The notes below the pieces were generated by a model. That model made no database searches. It was not told the DNA's origin and saw only the letters and a list, made by a program, of their open reading frames with translations. From NCBI GenBank assembly GCA_036273675.1, contig DASUHD010000156.1, positions 1 through 16,775 on the forward strand: DNA of 16,775 bases, in the 5' to 3' direction. The stretch is from DAHUXT01 sp036273675 (lineage in GTDB: Bacteria; Chloroflexota; Ktedonobacteria; Ktedonobacterales; JADMIN01). Positions 14,674-16,775 of this stretch are shown piece by piece. The translations under genes were made by a program, and so were the position numbers. Each line of letters starts with the position of its first letter. The first letter of the stretch is position 1.

Positions 14674-15009
14674 GTGGGTCAAATCGTCACGTGGCATGTA
14701 TTCGCCGATTACCTACGCAGCATCAGGCGGCATCAAGGAATCTCACAAAGATATGTAGCTGAGAAGATTGGTTGCAGTGAACACCATCTCTGGCGGCTAG
14801 AGCACGAGTTGCGACATCCGAGTAAGGCACTCCTTCGCATGCTGAGATATGAGTTCCTGCGCAAACCAGAAGATGGTTTGCTCTTTGACGCTTTCGAAGC
14901 CATGCTCATGTACCGATGTGACGCAGTAGACGTGGAAAGCATGCCTCGCTCTGGGCAATCCGCTGGCTATGGTCGTAGCGGTCGAGGCGGAGGTCGCTCT
15001 TTTTATTAA
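14674..15009 (+). CDS. XRE-type helix-turn-helix transcriptional regulator
   Basis: 111 aa. Residues about 9-58 form a Cro/C1-type HTH: FADYLRSIRRHQGISQRYVAEKIG shows helices 1 and 2 (the motif SQRYVAEKIG occupies 24-33), and CSEHHLWRLEHELRHPS gives the recognition helix and the conserved turn. A mid region (59-90) is predicted helical, and the C-terminus is a Gly/Arg/Ser tail (GRSGRGGGRSFY) that could add nonspecific DNA contact. The GTG at 14674 has AAGGAG with a 9-nt spacer. The gene diverges from the broken G1 peptidase across 250 bp holding two perfect inverted repeats, the classic arrangement of a local regulator and its target. GC is lower than in the flanking genes. The target is inferred from position only. 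Confidence 0.8.
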   Translation: MGQIVTWHVFADYLRSIRRHQGISQRYVAEKIGCSEHHLWRLEHELRHPSKALLRMLRYEFLRKPEDGLLFDAFEAMLMYRCDAVDVESMPRSGQSAGYGRSGRGGGRSFY

Positions 15010-15097
15010 CAAGAATGAGAGGACACGAGACGGATTAAGCGAGCGTACCGCTGTCTCAAAACCGCCGGTGGAGCAATCCGTTTATGCGTTCTCTGCG

Positions 15098-16336
15098 CTA
15101 TCCCCTCCGCCGGAGCGCCCAGACGAGCGCGACGATGCCGACGCACCCGAGCAGCAGCGCCACGAACGTCCACAGGTAGGCGACGCTGAAGTCGATGCGC
15201 GTCAGGCCGAAGCCGAACAGCGGGAACAGCACAATCATAATGGCACTGAAAAGGCCCGTCTCCAGCGAGAGCACCGTCGCGCGCTGGGCCTCTGGGCTGC
15301 GCTCGTTCAGATAGGTGCTGATGGCGGGATAGAGCACCGAGTCGCCGACGTGCAGCAGCCCCAGGTAGCCGACGAGCGCCAGAACAGGTACGCGCGTCGC
15401 CAGCGCCAGCAGCCCCAGCATCTGCGCGCCGACGAAGATCGCTAGCACCCAGCGACGCGGCAGCCAGCGCATGATGCGTGGCGCGGCGGCGGCGAAGAGT
15501 GCATCGGATACGACTGGGATCGCCAGCAACAGGCCAATAGCGGCCAGCGAGAAGCCGATGCTGTGATAGAAAAGCTGCGTGTAGTAGCCGATGGTGGTCA
15601 TGACGCCCGCCGTCAGCCCGGAGAACAGCAGCAGCCCCAGCAGCACCGGATCGCGCCCGACCGCGCGGACTCCCTCGCGCAGATGCGCCAGCGGATGCGG
15701 GCGGTGCGCCTTGTGGATGCGTTGCTCCGGCAGCGCCAGCAATGGGATGATCGCCAGCGCCGAGGCCAGGCTGGTAAAGACAAAGGGCAGCGCCTGTCCG
15801 TAACCGAGCAGGAGGCCACCTGTCGCCAGGCCCGCCGTCTGCGTCACCAGCATGATGACAAACATGCGACTGAAGAGACGGCTGTAGCGCGCGGCCCGCT
15901 TCTCGTCGCCGGAGCGCTCGACCAGCGTCCAGAGAAGCGCGCTGTCCGCCCCACCACGGAAGGCGAACGCCACACCCTGAATGGCGAAGCTGGCGGCGAT
16001 CATCGCGGGTGTGGGCGCGAGAAAGAGCAGCTCTGCCCCTACCACCAGCAGTGCGGAGATGACCAGGCTGAGCCTCCGCCCCATCAGATCGGCGAAAATT
16101 CCGGTTGGCGCCTCGGCGAGGAACTTGGCGAGATGAAAGCAGGTCTCGAAGAGGCCGATGGCGAGTGGCGAGAAGCCATGCAGCGCGAGATAGATGACCC
16201 AGACGCCCTGGGTGAAGGTGAGACTGGTCGCGGCGGTGTACAGGCCAAAGGCGATGGCCCAGCGGTGCTGGGTGGCGGGCGCGGCGATCTCGCTGACGGG
16301 CGACTCGGCGACCGATGGGACAGACGACGAACTCAT
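15098..16336 (-). CDS. Major facilitator superfamily transporter
   Basis: 412 aa from ATG 16336, within the usual MFS range. About 12 hydrophobic segments can be followed from residue ~27 to the end. The loop between segments 2 and 3 carries the MFS motif-A type GIFADLMGRRLS (79-90), and a central basic loop (PEQRIHKAHRPHPLAHLREG) separates the two halves. It most resembles drug/solute exporters of the 12-TM kind, but the substrate cannot be told. The N-terminus is Ser/Pro-rich. An upstream ATG (16414) would add 26 Arg-rich residues with no family likeness; ATG 16336 has only a weak GAGAG before it. It converges on the XRE gene, 88 bp apart, and no terminator is evident there. Confidence 0.88.
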   Translation of the reverse strand: MSSSSVPSVAESPVSEIAAPATQHRWAIAFGLYTAATSLTFTQGVWVIYLALHGFSPLAIGLFETCFHLAKFLAEAPTGIFADLMGRRLSLVISALLVVGAELLFLAPTPAMIAASFAIQGVAFAFRGGADSALLWTLVERSGDEKRAARYSRLFSRMFVIMLVTQTAGLATGGLLLGYGQALPFVFTSLASALAIIPLLALPEQRIHKAHRPHPLAHLREGVRAVGRDPVLLGLLLFSGLTAGVMTTIGYYTQLFYHSIGFSLAAIGLLLAIPVVSDALFAAAAPRIMRWLPRRWVLAIFVGAQMLGLLALATRVPVLALVGYLGLLHVGDSVLYPAISTYLNERSPEAQRATVLSLETGLFSAIMIVLFPLFGFGLTRIDFSVAYLWTFVALLLGCVGIVALVWALRRRG

Positions 16337-16396
16337 AGCGGCAATGCTCTCGTTTCCGGGACATGCGCTCCGGCGAAGGCGCACTTCGCGGGTGCG

Positions 16397-16420
16397 GGCA
16401 TGCGAGACAGGCATGCGAGA
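16397..16420. repeat. 11-bp direct repeat upstream of the MFS gene
   Basis: GGCATGCGAGA at 16397-16407 and again at 16410-16420, a 13-bp period. It lies 60-85 bp upstream of the MFS start on the minus strand, where an operator could sit. Confidence 0.45.
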
Positions 16421-16615
16421 TGAATGAGCAGGGAATCAGGCGATGTGGAGGTGCCCGGCAGAGAGACGATTCGCTACGGTTCGAGCCTGCAAATCATGCT
16501 GCAAACAGAAGGGGCAAAGAGAGGAACATTTCAGATGCGGCGCCACGATTCCCGCATCATGCGACGTTAGGCATGCGCTGCGGAAAACGACAAGTGGCGC
16601 ATAGATCCTCACCTC

Positions 16616-16648
16616 GCCGCGTAAGCAAATGCGCCGGGCTTACGCGGC
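16616..16648. repeat. Stem-loop in the right-hand intergenic region
   Basis: GCCGCGTAAGC (16616-16626) and GCTTACGCGGC (16638-16648) form a perfect 11-bp stem around an 11-nt loop. There is no T-run after it on either strand, though an AT-rich stretch (CAGCTATTCTT) follows on the plus strand. It could be a weak terminator or a protein-binding site. Confidence 0.5.
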
Positions 16649-16775
16649 CGATCAGCTATTCTTGGTGGGCCTGTTGAGGAGTGTGAGTCGCGCCACCCCG
16701 TGACGACGACGGCGGCGCTGGCAATGTGTGCTCATAACGTTCATGCGCCGGATAGTATCACGCGCTGAGGGCGCT

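Larger units (their letters stand above)
16337..16775. other. Intergenic region without a credible gene
   Basis: I find no open frame with a recognisable product on either strand. The longest, 104 codons at 16363-16677 on the plus strand, has an Arg/Cys/His-rich composition typical of out-of-frame GC-rich DNA and no RBS. The region should hold the promoter of the MFS gene. It contains an 11-bp direct repeat (16397-16420) and a stem-loop (16616-16648). The next gene probably begins beyond the right edge. Confidence 0.55.

Noticed and set aside
15010..15097. Possible terminator between the XRE and MFS genes
   Set aside because: The best minus-strand stem, CCACCGGCGG followed by TTTT, has a mismatch and almost no loop; it is too weak to call.
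15006..16364. 452-codon open frame on the minus strand
   Set aside because: It overlaps the MFS gene in another frame, with an Arg/Ala/Gly-rich sequence typical of GC-rich shadow frames; the MFS frame has clear membrane segments and motif A.
16363..16677. 104-codon plus-strand open frame
   Set aside because: There is no ribosome site, the composition is biased and no domain is visible; it is probably a chance frame.
1..16775. CRISPR arrays, tRNA or rRNA genes, insertion sequences, toxin-antitoxin or phage-defence genes
   Set aside because: I looked for regular repeats, RNA-gene signatures, transposase motifs and typical defence domains and saw none.

Overview
This window is bacterial chromosomal DNA, mostly GC-rich, with no rRNA, tRNA, CRISPR array or transposase that I can see. 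The gene mix suggests Chloroflexota, probably the Ktedonobacteria, or a similarly large-genomed Gram-positive-like soil lineage. The clues are a PknB-like kinase domain joined to an extracytoplasmic domain, a G1-family glutamic peptidase, a secreted PF04185 phosphoesterase, a membrane-anchored cyclophilin, and Pro/Tyr-rich cytoplasmic tails. The assignment rests on gene content only.

Layout, left to right. Positions 1-576 hold the 5' part of a minus-strand crotonase-family gene, cut by the window edge. Upstream of it, separated by a good intrinsic terminator, is a minus-strand 725-aa PknB-like protein (666-2843) whose kinase domain lacks the key catalytic residues. Next comes a minus-strand ornithine cyclodeaminase/mu-crystallin family gene (3027-3974). 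It is divergent from a plus-strand series: a small membrane protein (4140-4844), a secreted phosphoesterase (4973-5866), an MBL-fold hydrolase (5980-6933) and a membrane-anchored cyclophilin (6974-7858).

The centre is a minus-strand Leloir galactose cluster, transcribed from 12238 to 7865: an M24-fold protein, then galK, galT and galE. galK and galT overlap by 4 bp. GalK phosphorylates galactose, GalT exchanges it with UDP-glucose, and GalE recycles UDP-galactose. The first gene is unusual: it has the creatinase/aminopeptidase P fold pattern but lacks three of the metal ligands.

Across the divergent promoter region lie a small ABM-domain protein (12436-12741), a perfect 24-bp palindrome, and a one-TM protein of unknown function (12853-13311). 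After that comes a visibly lower-GC segment, about 13.4-15.0 kb. It holds a G1 (eqolisin) peptidase gene broken by one frameshift and a divergent XRE-type regulator, with two perfect odd-length inverted repeats in the shared upstream region. This segment looks acquired. A 12-TM-type MFS transporter (15098-16336, minus) and about 440 bp of apparently non-coding DNA close the window.

I did not find a clear-cut new system such as a defence island. The best leads are the pseudokinase, the metal-ligand-poor M24 protein leading the gal operon, and the regulator/glutamic-peptidase pair with its palindromes.
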